Assembly: GCA_947579665.1 (NCBI GenBank)
Contig: OX388345.1
Span: forward strand, 73,647,454-73,711,453
Reading direction: 5' to 3'
Length of the DNA: 64,000 nucleotides
Origin: Sympetrum striolatum
Lineage: Eukaryota; Arthropoda; Insecta; Odonata; Libellulidae
The notes beneath the pieces are model-generated. The model saw only the letters and a program-made list of their open reading frames with translations, searched no databases and was not told the origin of the DNA. Within the stretch, counting starts at the first letter, position 1, and every line of letters begins with the position of its first letter. Below are positions 1-10,499 of this stretch, in pieces. The position numbers and the translations under genes were made by a program.

Positions 1-1439
1 TTATTTTTCCAGCGATAATATTTGCTGTTGATTATTAAAAATAGAGCAGTTATATTTATTATAGTAATTCCATTAGTATACCATTAATATTGGACAGTAT
101 ACATCTTAAAAATAACAAGGTGGGTTGACAAATAGAATCGATGATTTTTGAGTTTCCTTAGACAATTTGAAGAAAATTTCTATTCGGAATTAGTGTAATC
201 ATTGGCAATTTCATGATATTGGTAATTTATTGATAAATTTTCTTAGGCAATTTACAATGATTACATTGGTTCAAACTTTGGTATAGATCCTTGCATTAAC
301 TTCTGTACGTAGGGAACGCCATCCATTGTATTTCATTATAAATTGCGTAAAGCATATTCGAATATGCATTACGAACTTACCAATATCGCAAAATCACCCA
401 TTTTAACCTACCTTAACTATTTTGTCACATTACTTTGGGATGCTAACCGTTGATATGTCATTGTGAAGACGTTTATGAAAGAACCACAAGTCCTCTAATG
501 TTTCTAGACCGAAATATCAACCACGCTTCAACCGTCACCTTCGAAGATCGACCATCATCATTCGGCCCAAAATACACAGGCGACCCTAATCGCCCACTTC
601 TCTGACCAGCCCTGTATTTAGCAAACCCTTCATTACCCTGTTCCCTTAGAACAGGGGTGCCCAAGCTTCCACTTCCAGTAGCCCGCATTAATTCCTAATT
701 GAACTTGCCGCAAACAATTCTGTTAACTGGATACATTAACAGTTAATAGAATATCTTTACATAGATTTTAACTATGAATTAAGTAGATTTCAAATGAATA
801 TATTCTCACTTTAATTCTTTGTAACTCTCATTATAACCTCTATAATTAACAATATAGCAATAAATTTCTTAGAAATACCTGATCTGTGGTCGAATACAAT
901 TCGTACTACGGTGAATTCAATTTCATGAAAAGGAATATCGAGCTTTCTTTGTCCCCATATTTTAATGCATTGCTTATTGTTCATTATCTTTAAGAAAGAT
1001 ATCTAACTTGTCACTGTGTATCAAAATCTATACATTCCTCATTTAATTCTGTCAGAGTAATGTTCATTGCAGTAAAAACATGAAAACCATTGAGGTATGG
1101 GCTATTTATGGCATTCGCCATGTTAATTTCTTATTTAATTATGTGAAATGCACTGTATGAAATTAATAGATATTCGCTAATTGAGGTGGAATTGAAGTGG
1201 AATTGTTCTTCAAATGGAATCATTTGCAGACAAACAGGAGTTGCAAAAATTTGACTTGGATATACCGGAGGGTAAAAATTGGAGTGCTAAACCTGTGCAA
1301 AAAACATTGCTGAGAAATTGCTAATTCATTATGACAGACTTCTTTCGAATACTTCAAGTAAAATGACAACGCAGACGGCTGTTGGATGCAAAATGAATCA
1401 GAGGTTTGGCAAAGGATGAATGGAAGAATAAACTATAAT
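1..1439. other. unassigned AT-rich DNA with small palindromes
   Basis: No gene is recognised. The stretch holds a 17-base inverted repeat (194-210 against 249-265, about two mismatches) and a perfect 16-base palindrome, GCATATTCGAATATGC, at 352-367. The region around 480-690 is somewhat richer in GC and has a 71-codon minus-strand frame with no recognisable domain, which I take as chance. Confidence 0.6.
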
Positions 1440-1550
1440 CAATACCTGGAATCTCCAATTACATAAATAATTCGCATGTAGAATAACAAAATCTCACTTT
1501 TTTCTTAGCTTTATCCCTTGGAAGGTACTCAATATTATATTATATATTAC
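1440..1550 (+). repeat. detached unit of the ~117-bp tandem repeat
   Basis: This segment runs from 'cctggaatctccaatt' to 'tattatatatta', the same order of landmarks as the three tandem units at 1865-2197 (a 'ctTGGAATCTCC' start, a middle 'ttagcttt', a 'tggaag' motif, a TA-rich end). It lies about 315 bp upstream of the main array, so either the array was interrupted or this unit spread separately. Confidence 0.6.
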
Positions 1551-1864
1551 AAAGGACGACAAGGTTTTGGTAACATTGACTTCGTTACTGATTTCTTAAT
1601 TTATTTTTGCTGTAAATTCAGAAGTGTTTACGAAAATTGTCCACCACATACAGTTTTCGAGAATTTTCCATAAACATTAAATAAACAAAGTAATTCTTCG
1701 TTAATTTTTATCTTTATATTTTCAGGTTGGAAACACTCTAAATGTATATCTAAAATATTTATCAGTTCATTCATTCACTATATTCACTAAACCGAATTCG
1801 AAGAGTAACAAAATGGCGACTTGACAAGGTCTCCAAAAAAGTTAATATTTGTAGGCCTGTGTCA

Positions 1865-2197
1865 CTAATACTTAGAATTTCCAATTCCATAAAAAATTTT
1901 ACTTGGAAAAAATATTTCCTCTACCTCTTAGCTTTCTTTCTCGGAAGAAATGATATACTCCATATTGCATTATATATTATTAATGCTTGGAATCTCCATT
2001 TCCCTAGAAAATACACGTTTAGAATAAAAACAATCTCCGTGTTCTCTCAGCTTTCTTCCTCCGAAGAAATTTTATGCTATATATTATTTTCTACATTATT
2101 AATGCTTGGAATCTCAAATTCTATAGGAGATACGTACGTACCATTTTAAAAATCTTTGTTTGATTAACTATCTCCCTCGGGAGGTCCTCAATAAATA
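1865..2197 (+). repeat. tandem array, three units of about 117 bp
   Basis: Three head-to-tail units begin near 1865, 1980 and 2099. Each opens with a variant of 'aatgcttggaatctc', has a central 'agctttctt' plus 'cggaagaaat' (diverged in unit three to 'ccctcgggagg'), and units one and two end in 'tatatatta'. The units have diverged through substitutions and small indels. A 96-codon plus-strand frame (1859-2149) runs across the array but shows no domain and looks fortuitous. Confidence 0.75.
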
Positions 2198-2454
2198 CCG
2201 ACTACCCCGAAGATAGGCTTATCAATTTCTCGAGGATTAACTCTCCTGGTAAATTGTTCCCAATATTTTTTTTAAACATTTGAAGACTGAAGGAGAGTTC
2301 ACCGTTGAATGTAAGGTGGCCTTTTTCACACATGATCATTTTTAAATTGCTATTACTCTGTACCAATTCTGTACGTTATATCCGAGTTTTTCCTCAGTAA
2401 CTCGTTGCATCATTAGCACGCATTAAAGTACATGCGATTAATTTTCACAGTTGA

Positions 2455-2530
2455 GAAGGAGGAGTAAAAAAATGAACTCCTTTAGGGCACTGTGAGGGAG
2501 GCCAATGAAATGTGAAAAAATTGAAACGAA
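2455..2530 (+). repeat. partial copy of the 52.5-kb inverted-repeat element
   Basis: It shares 'tgaactcctttagggca' and then 'gagggag' with the left arm at 52535-52565. Only a short piece of the element can be recognised here. Confidence 0.4.
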
Positions 2531-2659
2531 TTATACTCGTATATATTTCACAAAATTGTGAGGAACTGAGGAATAGACTAAAACATATTCCTTGGTTTGA
2601 ATTATCTTCACTCCTTTTCTCGTAGGTAAACCAATAAAGCCGCGTGTTTTATGTTGTTC

Positions 2660-2790
2660 TATTATATATCTCAATGGCTCCTAACGATCATTTCTCTCTT
2701 TTCATCTGCATACCATTACAAAGTTACACATTCATTCAGTTGCTCTATCGACAGCCATCAGGTCTTGCACCTATCAGCAATGTTTTTATT
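2660..2790 (+). repeat. dispersed retroelement-like segment, family P
   Basis: One of three same-strand copies (also 7520-7645 and 9920-10066). All share 'atggct..taac', a middle 'cattcattg/cag' and the conserved end 'gcca.caggtcttgcacc' followed by 'atct.cag.gtttt'. The end resembles other non-LTR-type tails in this window. No coding sequence is visible. Confidence 0.65.
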
Positions 2791-2799
2791 GAGATTAAT

Positions 2800-3600
2800 A
2801 TACATCAGAACTAAATCACAAACTGAAAATAAGTAGCACATAATATCAGCCGAAATTGATGGTTTTCCTTGAGGGAAATGGCACTGGACTGATATTTATG
2901 ATCGAGATTCACATCAAACAGGAAATGTATCCTGACTGAAATTTCAATTTTTATTATGTGTGTGTGCATATGTTTGCGTGATATTGCATGTTATTGAAGT
3001 GATACCCTGATTTTAATCATGGTATCAGAGTGACCCGTAAAATGGAGAGGACACGCAATCTAAGCCATAGTTTGAAGTCAATTCATTCTAGGGATTGCAA
3101 TCCTACCCCTCAAACCATCTGCGTAACCACTTCTCATTTGTTGCCACAATACTTAACAGCACATATTGCTTTCCGGTGAGCCTTTTCAAACTCCTTCATA
3201 CAACACTTTTCAGTAAGCCAAGATATATATATCATGTATAACAAGGTTTATATATCATATCATGCATACATACTCAATACGCCGTCGATCAAGAGCAAGG
3301 TTGGATGTGCAAATCCCTCTTAGATTTTTCTCATATACAATTCTTTATACAATTCTCTGTCTATTCTCTAATTAAGGCCAGTTTTTACAGTACTCTCCGA
3401 ATTTATAGTTACACATGTATAATTTGTCTCGTCATTATCAAAAACAAAATAATCAGAAAGCAGTTATATGTTGTGTTTCAATGTGCTATAGTAATGTTGT
3501 GTAATGATGTGTAATGTGCTGTAGTAACTTGGGGTCCTCTGGAAAATTAAAGGATTGCTTGACAAGGTTGTGTACAGATGGGTTCCACCGAGATCGCTAC
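2800..3600. other. unassigned AT-rich DNA
   Basis: I see no gene. There are local low-complexity runs (ATATATAT near 3224) and a small internal duplication around 3483-3526 in which 'gtgct.tagtaa' occurs twice. Confidence 0.5.
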
Positions 3601-3624
3601 GGTAGCCGAAAATACCTGTCATGA

Positions 3625-3860
3625 ACCTCGAAAAACACCAGTAAAACAGTTAAAAATATTAAATATTGTGAATGCATTATTTAGTTTTTAATTAAGTAAA
3701 ATATATTTATATACGTAATTATTCTGTGGGAATTGTAAGTTTACCATATATGTATTTTATATTAATTATGTTTATAACTGGTATAAGTGTAATTATGTAG
3801 AAAAAACTGCCACTAGGCATACAGCGTAATTGCTGATTGTGGAATAATAATAATGTACAA
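3625..3860 (+). repeat. dispersed repeat, family Q, copy 1
   Basis: It aligns over about 230 bp with 31888-32125 on the same strand. Both open with 'catgaacctcgaaaaa', continue through 'ccagtaaaac.gtta', 'ttattttagttttaa' and 'tgtgggaattgtaag', and end at 'aactgccactagg'-type sequence and an AT-rich TAATAATA tail. The tail layout suggests the 3' end of a non-LTR retrotransposon; that is inference. Confidence 0.7.
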
Positions 3861-4049
3861 GAAACGTTGTCGGTCTTTGTTCTATAGTGTATAGATGTTC
3901 CCAATAACCACTTCCCCGACAAATTCTTCCCGATTTACTTTTAAAACATGAGCAGAGACTTGGAGGAGAGTTGTCTCTTGTTCGGCCAAGGGAGGGTGAG
4001 CTAACACTCGGTTCTGGCACGACCTCATTTCTATTGTAGAGAGAAGAGG

Positions 4050-4380
4050 AAAACCTCAAAACCTTGCCTCGCACAGATCTCCTTTGTTTATTTTTCTGTC
4101 GCCGTGCTTTAGACAAACGCAGAGACTCGGCGCTTTAGCGCGGTATCCTAAAGAATTACTAAAGCCGCGAATGTAGCGTAGTTGTAATGTAGGAATCGGG
4201 TGGAAAAACTCTCTGGAAGACACTAATCGATAATAGCTCGTGGATACACAAAAATTCGCTTGATGAATAATGAAAGTTCGGGATGGAAAATCTGTAGCAT
4301 TTTCCGATGTGATAGGATCGACCGCGTTGCTTCCATTTAAGGGACGCCTCGTCTCAACCCGATATGACGTCAATATCTGA
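4050..4380. other. GC-richer unique island
   Basis: CpG-containing unique sequence with overlapping minus-strand frames of 105-107 codons that resemble no family I know. Two overlapping frames on one strand argue against either being a real gene. A regulatory or conserved non-coding element is possible but unproven. Confidence 0.35.
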
Positions 4381-4507
4381 GATATTAAAAAGGCGAAATT
4401 TCGACGACCAAAATACAGCCACGTGGGAGTTTTTAATAGGCCCAGGAATCTTCCTAAGGCTCTCTTAAAATTGTTGACACTATTTCCATGGATGAATAAG
4501 TGTAATC

Positions 4508-4592
4508 AAGTTCAACTAAGAGAAGTTTCACCCAAAGAACTTCATCCAACAAAATTCCGTCCAAGTTCATCCACGGTACTTAAAACCCTAAA
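4508..4592 (+). repeat. degenerate ~16-bp repeat block
   Basis: A run of diverged units such as 'aagtttcacccaaagaac', 'ttcatccaacaaaa', 'ttccgtccaag' and 'ttcatccacgg'. The cycle (GTTYACCAAAGA-like) resembles the larger blocks at 38733-38905 and, inverted, 39480-39645. Confidence 0.4.
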
Positions 4593-4639
4593 AAATCGTC
4601 TTCAAAATTTGTGACTGAAATTCATCTGATATAAAATTT

Positions 4640-6260
4640 ATCGTTATTTTATCATATCTCACTAACAAAGTTTTAATTTAGTTATTCAGTCTCATAGGTT
4701 TCAACTGATATTTGGGGTTTTGATGATCAATTCATTTGGGGTTAGAATTAGTTGTTCGTAGACAATCGTTGGGGCTGCAACCTGAATAAATTATACTTGC
4801 ATCATATTTAATAATGAATAAATAAAAAATATAAAATCATAACACATTCCTTGAAACATGTCTTTTTAAAATTTTATCGGTTATAGTTTTTTTTGGTTAT
4901 CTGATGATTTTCTTGAATAATCCCAGATAATGATTCTGGAACTCCGTTAAATTAGTATGTCAGCGGTATGTCAAAGAAATGAATTTCAGGTGTATACACT
5001 AATCACTATAATATCATTCTCTTAAATATTCCCATAGTATAATAACATAACATTAATTCCACAATAATTCTTGTTTGTGTCAAAAATTAATATTAAAAAC
5101 AATTTACTTCGGTAAACGACTGCTATGTTTCGGTCTCAATAGAAGATACAAATGAAACCTTTATGTTAAAATAATTCATTTGATAAATCATAATAACAAA
5201 TCATAGCAAAACTGAAAAGGACTACAAAAACTAACTAGACCTCAAGCCCCCTTCAGTACCTCCGCATTTTATGATTGCATTCAAATTGAATTTTATGTTG
5301 CGCGATGATTTCGCAGCGATCCATCAAGTTTTCAAGGTTTCAATTAAGGCCTTGGAAGCTTGAAATTAGCATCAACTCATCCCGGCCAATCTCATCTCAT
5401 CTGCGCAATATTTCATTAATGGGGGCTTACCTTCGTTATTTCACGTAGCACAAAAGCGCGCTGAGGGAATCTATTCTTAGCTAGGACTTTTCCGAATCTC
5501 TTCGAACTCAAGTTATTTGGCCCCAATCATATTATAAGCCAGTTAAAAACATTACCTCGACTAAATTCTCATCAGAAATTGACCTTTGGAAAGCATCGTG
5601 TTACCACGTCGAGTTGGTCATATATCTTAGAGCAGAGTTGATATCTCCACATTAAGATAAATGTGTTGATGTTTTAAAGCGTTAATTTAAGATTTACCCT
5701 GTTCAATACATATTTTCTGTATAATTCAGGAATGAATTCATACGTTCAAGTCCCAAAATATTGAGTTAATGAAAAATACATTGATGTTGATGCGCCAATA
5801 CGCTTGTAAATTATAATTGTAAATTTCCCAACGAAAGCATTTTGTATCTCAGCGAACGCGATTTTTGCAGCCTGACGACAGAAAGATTTCGCAAGATTAT
5901 AGCGAGAACAGATTGCCATTATTGGTCTTTCTTTCCGGATAGTATAATGTGCGCTTATATCAAAATTATTTAGGTATTTTGGTGTTTCACAGCTCCTGCC
6001 ATGCGCCTTAGTGCGGCTCGCAAGGTACTAATATAAATGTAAATTAACTGCAATAAAAGGAGGATGTGAAAAATGAGGTATAGTCCCATGGTACACTCCA
6101 ACAGTATGTTGGGTTGGTGCGAATTGCTACGAAAATCTTAAATATTCTCAGCATACCTGCTAAATACAAATAATAGAGATTGCAACAACGTAGAATATAG
6201 GTAAAGGCAAGAGTTTTTTCGTCTAGTTGAGCGTAGAAAGTTCTCAAAACAGCTTAAAGA
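4640..6260. other. unassigned sequence, partly GC-richer at 5221-5500
   Basis: No gene is recognised. 5221-5500 is unique and relatively GC-rich. Near 6000-6030 the string 'gtgcggctcgcaaggt' resembles an end of a hAT-type element of the 'gcggctcgcg' sort, but no partner end was found. Confidence 0.4.
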
Positions 6261-6266
6261 AATGTT

Positions 6267-6600
6267 CCGGCCAGATAGCTTAGATCACAGGTTCCCAAAG
6301 TGGTCCACATCAGGAGGAAAAAATGTGGGTCCAAGATTTATTTATTTTTTTTTCAATTTTTGAGTGTTGAGTTAATGAAAGACATAGATCCCATAAAAAA
6401 ACAACATAATCAAATAGAAACCAGATATGGCAGTTTCACAAGAAAATTCAATATCTGGTAGGTTAGGGACCATGGAAAATTGAAAGGGGTCCATGGGAAA
6501 ATTAGCTTGGGAACCCATGGTTTAGTTGGTTGAGGCAGCCGCTAGTATAGAAGAAGATCCCGGGTTCGATTCCCGGTGGGATAACAGTTGTTTTCAAGTC
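6267..6600 (+). repeat. tRNA-derived SINE interrupted by a hAT MITE
   Basis: The 5' head lies at 6267-6285 ('ccggccagatagcttag') and the rest at 6520-6600. Once the intervening MITE and one copy of the duplicated target are set aside, the two parts form a tRNA-like head with an A-box resembling TAGCTTAGTTGG and a clear B-box, 'gggttcgattcccgg', at about 6561-6575. The B-box sits a normal tRNA distance from the rejoined A-box. The body after the head ('ataacagttgttttcaag') differs from the 40.8-kb SINE family, so this is a separate family. The split promoter should make this copy inactive. Confidence 0.7.
6286..6519. mobile_element. hAT-type MITE, family 2, copy 1 (234 bp)
   Basis: Ends are 'cacaggttcccaaag' and, read inward from the right, 'catgggttcccaagc'. 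The flanks gcttagat (6278-6285) and gtttagtt (6520-6527) match at 6 of 8 positions, consistent with a decayed 8-bp hAT target duplication. Internal landmarks shared with 36466-36737 include 'gggtccaag.tttttt', 'ttcaatttttgag', 'ggaaaatt.aaggg' and 'tc.atgg'. No transposase frame is present, so it is non-autonomous. The TIR type (CA..GGTTCCCAAA) resembles Charlie-like hAT elements. Confidence 0.85.
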
Positions 6601-7234
6601 TGTTTCTTCTTGGCATTTTTTCTGCATGCCCTTATCTGCAAAGTTACCCAAACCCTTGAAATTCATTCATCCTCGATCACTTCCGAAGCCAATTTAGGAA
6701 AAATCGAAGGACACGATTAGTTCAGGCACCGTTGACTCCTCAAATTGCGTTTGTAAAAGTCCCATTAACATTCCTAATGAGCGGAAAAGGGAGTTCGGAA
6801 TTAAAAGCATCGGCCTAATCATCACCTCAAGGAGAAAATTCCTATTCAAACAACGAGTTAACCTCAATTCGACCGGGGAATTGAAAATTCCGATCTCTTC
6901 CCCAGTGAGAGTGAACTAGCCTATTTTATTCATGCAAATACTATTCCACTGACTGTGATAGCCTCGGCCAAAACTCTTTTAAATAAAAAGCCATTTTGTG
7001 ATTTAGATCGTTTCTTATTCCATCTTAAATATATCTTTTTAATGTGAAATTATACCCTAACTTCGTATGTTTCTTAAGTAATTATTCCTTTTCGCATTTC
7101 TTGTCTGGAAAGTTTTAATAATATATATTCTTAGACAGTTTTATTCAGTAATGTGTCATTATTTGCCTGTTTTACTATTCATTCATATATTCATACAGCT
7201 TTTATCTATTTATGCGGATGACTCGGAAACCATG

Positions 7235-7440
7235 AATAGCATATGGGAGGATGGTTTTCCGAGGGGTTTCCCTCCATTTTTGAGCTAAGTCCGGACAGAT
7301 ATAGCGTTCTCCCTCGACTTATATTATCTGATCAGAATATGGCTATTTAATTTTTACTTGAACATATGTATATATGTAATGTATAATAACTGCCACCAGA
7401 TTATTAATCTACTTGCAGTAATAATAGTAATATATATATT
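7235..7440 (+). repeat. retroelement 3' segment, family R, copy 1
   Basis: It matches 19705-19925 on the same strand: 'gaggggtttccctcc', 'gacagatat', 'ctcgactta/caattta', 'atcagaatgg', then 'taatctacttgca' and a TAATAATAA-type tail. The conserved end followed by a simple repeat is typical of non-LTR retrotransposon 3' ends. No reverse transcriptase frame is attached. Confidence 0.65.
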
Positions 7441-7519
7441 ACATGTATATGTTATCCTATAAATCTTTATTATTTTCACTCCTTGAAGATAAATTGATAA
7501 TTTCGTGCGCTTTGTATCG

Positions 7520-7645
7520 ATGCTTTATATACCTTAATGGCTCATAACTGATATATCTTTCTTTAATTAGTACATCATTGTAACATTATTCATTGAGTAA
7601 CTGTATTTACTGCCACCAGGCCTTGCACCAATCTGCAGTGTTCAT
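7520..7645 (+). repeat. dispersed segment, family P, copy 2
   Basis: Same landmarks as 2660-2790: 'aatggctcataactg', 'ttcattgagtaactg' and 'tgccaccaggccttgcacc'. It is followed 53 bp later by family T (7698-7797). The same P-then-T order recurs at 9920-10291. Confidence 0.65.
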
Positions 7646-7697
7646 AATATACACCAGAATACCACCATCGCCAATATTTCCTTAGATGTCCGTCAAT

Positions 7698-7797
7698 TTT
7701 TCCAATAACCACGAGGGAGTTATTCATATGGGGATGAAGGGTTTTCGAGAGGACAAAAATAGACGAAAATAATTGGGGTAATACTTCCGCTCGATTT
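7698..7797 (+). repeat. dispersed segment, family T, copy 1
   Basis: It matches 10197-10291 through 'tttccaataacc.cgag', 'ttattcatat.ggga', 'gttttcgagag.aca' and 'ccgctcg'. With the preceding family P segment it forms a larger composite repeat. Confidence 0.65.
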
Positions 7798-7814
7798 TTG
7801 GCTTCATCATGTTT

Positions 7815-7905
7815 GTATTAAGTATAACCACCTCCATCAGATGATTAATCTGCTTGTAGTGTTTCTGTAATAATGATAATAAATATTTATAATATATTTA
7901 TTCAG
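7815..7905 (+). repeat. retroelement tail with TAATGATAATAAA
   Basis: The string 'atcagatgattaatctgc' then 'ttgtagtgtttctgtaata' is the same 3' tail seen at 19872 and 20080, ending in an AAT-rich simple repeat. Confidence 0.55.
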
Positions 7906-8060
7906 TAAATTCGCTGTGATTTGGTATGATTACTAGGTACCAGCAATATAACATTTACTGTAGAAGCCAGCAATAATATTATGTAATTATTGTAATAATA
8001 ATAAGAAATATGTATAATATATAACATTAACTTGGTGAAACTGCATAATGGTGGTGAGAC

Positions 8061-8230
8061 TAAGCTAATGTTTCGAAAAATATTTTGTTTGATGCGACCG
8101 GCTTCAACTATTAATAGTTATCATCAGCACACAACTCAAATAACACATGACGAAAGTTGTGGCCTGATGACAACAATTAATAGTTGAAGCCGGTCACATT
8201 AAACGAAATATTTTACGAAATTTTAGCTTA
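8061..8230. mobile_element. palindromic (hairpin) MITE, 170 bp
   Basis: Two 67-base arms, 8061-8127 and 8164-8230, are reverse complements with few mismatches. Landmarks are TAAGCTAA at the outer ends, 'gaccggcttcaacta' and 'ttaatagtt', and ATCATCAG at the loop edge. The loop is about 36 bp. No transposase is encoded. I see no unambiguous target duplication, so the superfamily is open. Confidence 0.85.
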
Positions 8231-8279
8231 ATTATTGCTACCATGTATAATATATGTTTATCTTTATATATAAGAGGGT

Positions 8280-8700
8280 AGTTTAGGAGGTGGGGGCCAG
8301 GCCCGTACGCTCCAGATAAAACAAAATACATGTGTCGCGATATAAAAGAAAAGGGATAACGAGCAGAAGGGTCGTGGAGGTGTGCGACGCTGGATAAAGA
8401 GGAGAAAGGAATCCATCAATTGCGAAAGTAAAAGGGCCGATCTAATTTTCTCACTTGTGGAAATGGTCTGATCTGCTCTTCGTCACCCCCCCTTTCCCCC
8501 ACAACAATTGATTCTGCACACGCCTTCTACTCTCCTCCTCCTCATTGGATTAATGGCGTCTCCTCACCCCACTTGCCCTTTCGAGAATTTTGAATAGCGA
8601 TTTTTCCACTCGTAAGCCGGGACGCTCTCAGCCAGAAGGGCTCGTCTTATCCCTCCTCGATGGAGAGATGCATTGAAGGTGTCGTCCGGGAGTAAGGAGG
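8280..8700. other. GC-richer unique island
   Basis: Unique sequence with homopurine and homopyrimidine stretches ('cctttccccc', 'ctcctcctcctc' type) and no credible frame. It may be regulatory; nothing further can be shown. Confidence 0.35.
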
Positions 8701-9919
8701 GAATGTTACCACGTTATAATTTAGTAGAACGTGAACAATCAGGATGTATTCATTTACATATTCAGTGCATAAGGGGGTATCAGCATTTATCAATATGTCA
8801 TCTTTAATTAGTGTTTGAATTTTATCAATTTTATTTTAGTTTGATTAGTTTCTGAAATATTTACGAACGCATATCCAGCATAATACAAACTTAAGCATGG
8901 ATGCCGTTCATTTCTCTGGTCTTATATTTATGTTTCAGATCGTCTTGTGTTTCTACAGCAATTTTAAGAAGTCCATAAACTTTTCCAAACGTTGAGTACT
9001 TGATGAAGAATGATTTTCAGGCCTTCTCTGTGGGATAATAGGTCTTAAATAGTCTCGTATGTTCTCTGAAGCGAATGACTTTAGCTCAATAAACAGTATA
9101 TTAACATTTAATATTCATTTTATGTTTATTTGTGATATTTATTACCTTTTCATAGTGTATTATTGCAATTTTGTTATAGTACTGCTTTGTAATTTCAATG
9201 TTTAACAATGCTTTCTTTTAACGCCCCCTTTTTTAAGGGTGTTTTCCTTTAGTGGATTATTTTTCATAAGATATCACCTTAGGATTTTATACATCTTTTT
9301 AAAAATTCCCTCTCTATCTCTATTCACGTACATACTACATATGTTAACTCAATATCTATCATTAACGAAACGGTATATTGAAGAAGATATTTTTCAATCT
9401 CAATATCCCCTTAATGATGACCTTATGGTCATTATTCTTTTATTATGTCGGCCGGCATTTTGCGTCTAACTACTGCTTCAGAGTATGTTGTGTAACTAAA
9501 CCTCTTTAACACAACCACAATTTTAGAGGTACGTACTATTACCTCCGGAGTCATTCTTATTTCTTTTATTCTAAATTCTTGATAATGATAATAATAATCT
9601 TTCATTATTTGAATAAGCCATGAAAAGCAGCAAACGACCTTGTTAATAGATAAAACACATATTGTATCATCTTGAGCACCTCCAAAAACTCCCTAACAAA
9701 ATAAAAAGGGTTTCTAATTAGCAAAGATAACACTACAGATTTAAACCTATTATTCGATTCTACTTGCAAATTCTTTGGTAATTTTTTCAATAGTTCTTTA
9801 CCAGTAACATGATGATGTTGAGCAGTTTTTGACAGTCTACACAAGGGTTCATCAATTTCATATTTCGTCTGACATACTCACGTAAGCATATTATCTCAAT
9901 AATAAAGAAGCCATGTGTT

Positions 9920-10066
9920 TGTGCTGATCAATCATATATCTTTATGGCTAATAACTGTATTTTCTTTCTTTTCATTAGTATGCACATCACTGTAACATTA
10001 TATATTCATTGAACTACTCCATCCACAGCCACCAGGTCTTGCACCTATCTTCAGCGTTTTTTATTG
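9920..10066 (+). repeat. dispersed segment, family P, copy 3
   Basis: Landmarks 'atggctaataactgta', 'attcattgaactactcc' and 'agccaccaggtcttgcacc' match 2660-2790 and 7520-7645. Confidence 0.65.
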
Positions 10067-10108
10067 ATCACAGTAGAGACCGCAAGCCCTCCATCCATCG
10101 TCGATATT

Positions 10109-10162
10109 AGGAAAAGGGGCGAAATGACCTCAGCTGTCGAGGCACCTTCATAAATACTACTA
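10109..10162 (+). mobile_element. 5'-truncated SINE (54 bp) with 13-bp target duplication
   Basis: The insert is flanked by two perfect copies of CATCGTCGATATT (10096-10108 and 10163-10175). Its sequence, 'gggcgaaatgacctcagctg' then 'tcgaggcacctt', matches the 3' body of the SINEs at 40781-40900 ('gtgcgaaatgacct', 'gtcgg.gcactt') and 47512-47640 ('ccgaattgacctaagctgtc'). The copy of the host repeat at 7520-7797 lacks the insert. It lacks the tRNA head and is therefore a dead-on-arrival 5' truncation. Confidence 0.88.
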
Positions 10163-10196
10163 CATCGTCGATATTTGTTTAGAAGTCAAACCTTGT

Positions 10197-10291
10197 TTCC
10201 AATAACCGCGAGTGGGTTATTCATATCGGGATGAGAGTTTTCGAGAGAACAAAAAGAGACGAATATTCTGTGGGCAATACCACCGCTCGGG
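10197..10291 (+). repeat. dispersed segment, family T, copy 2
   Basis: It aligns with 7698-7797. Together with family P copy 3 it reproduces the same composite repeat, here lengthened by the SINE insertion just upstream. A 105-codon minus-strand frame overlaps it and is not credible as a gene. Confidence 0.65.
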
Positions 10292-10499
10292 GTTATAAAC
10301 CCCACACGACGTCGGAGATGCAGATGTCTCATCTTCAGTGAAACGTGGTCAAAATTCAGTAAAACTACATCGTAAGATTGCATGAAAAGATAAAAGAAAG
10401 GGATCGTCTGGAGTAGTTCCGTAATGCATTTGGAGAGTCTGATCGAATACTCGAAAGGAAAGAAAGTTACGATATTACTTTGCAAGGAAAGTTGTCGTT

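Noticed and set aside
2265..2275. Poly-T runs as poly-A tails of retrogenes on the minus strand
   Set aside because: Short homopolymers are common in this AT-rich DNA and no retrogene body is attached.
3793..4373. Two overlapping minus-strand frames (107 and 105 codons)
   Set aside because: Both are basic, low-information products in different phases of the same island. Neither resembles a known family.
7211..7222. YADD, the reverse transcriptase catalytic motif, in the plus frame LLSIYADDSETMNS
   Set aside because: The surrounding frame has no other RT motif, and the paralogous repeat at 19705 does not preserve it. A four-residue match is expected by chance.
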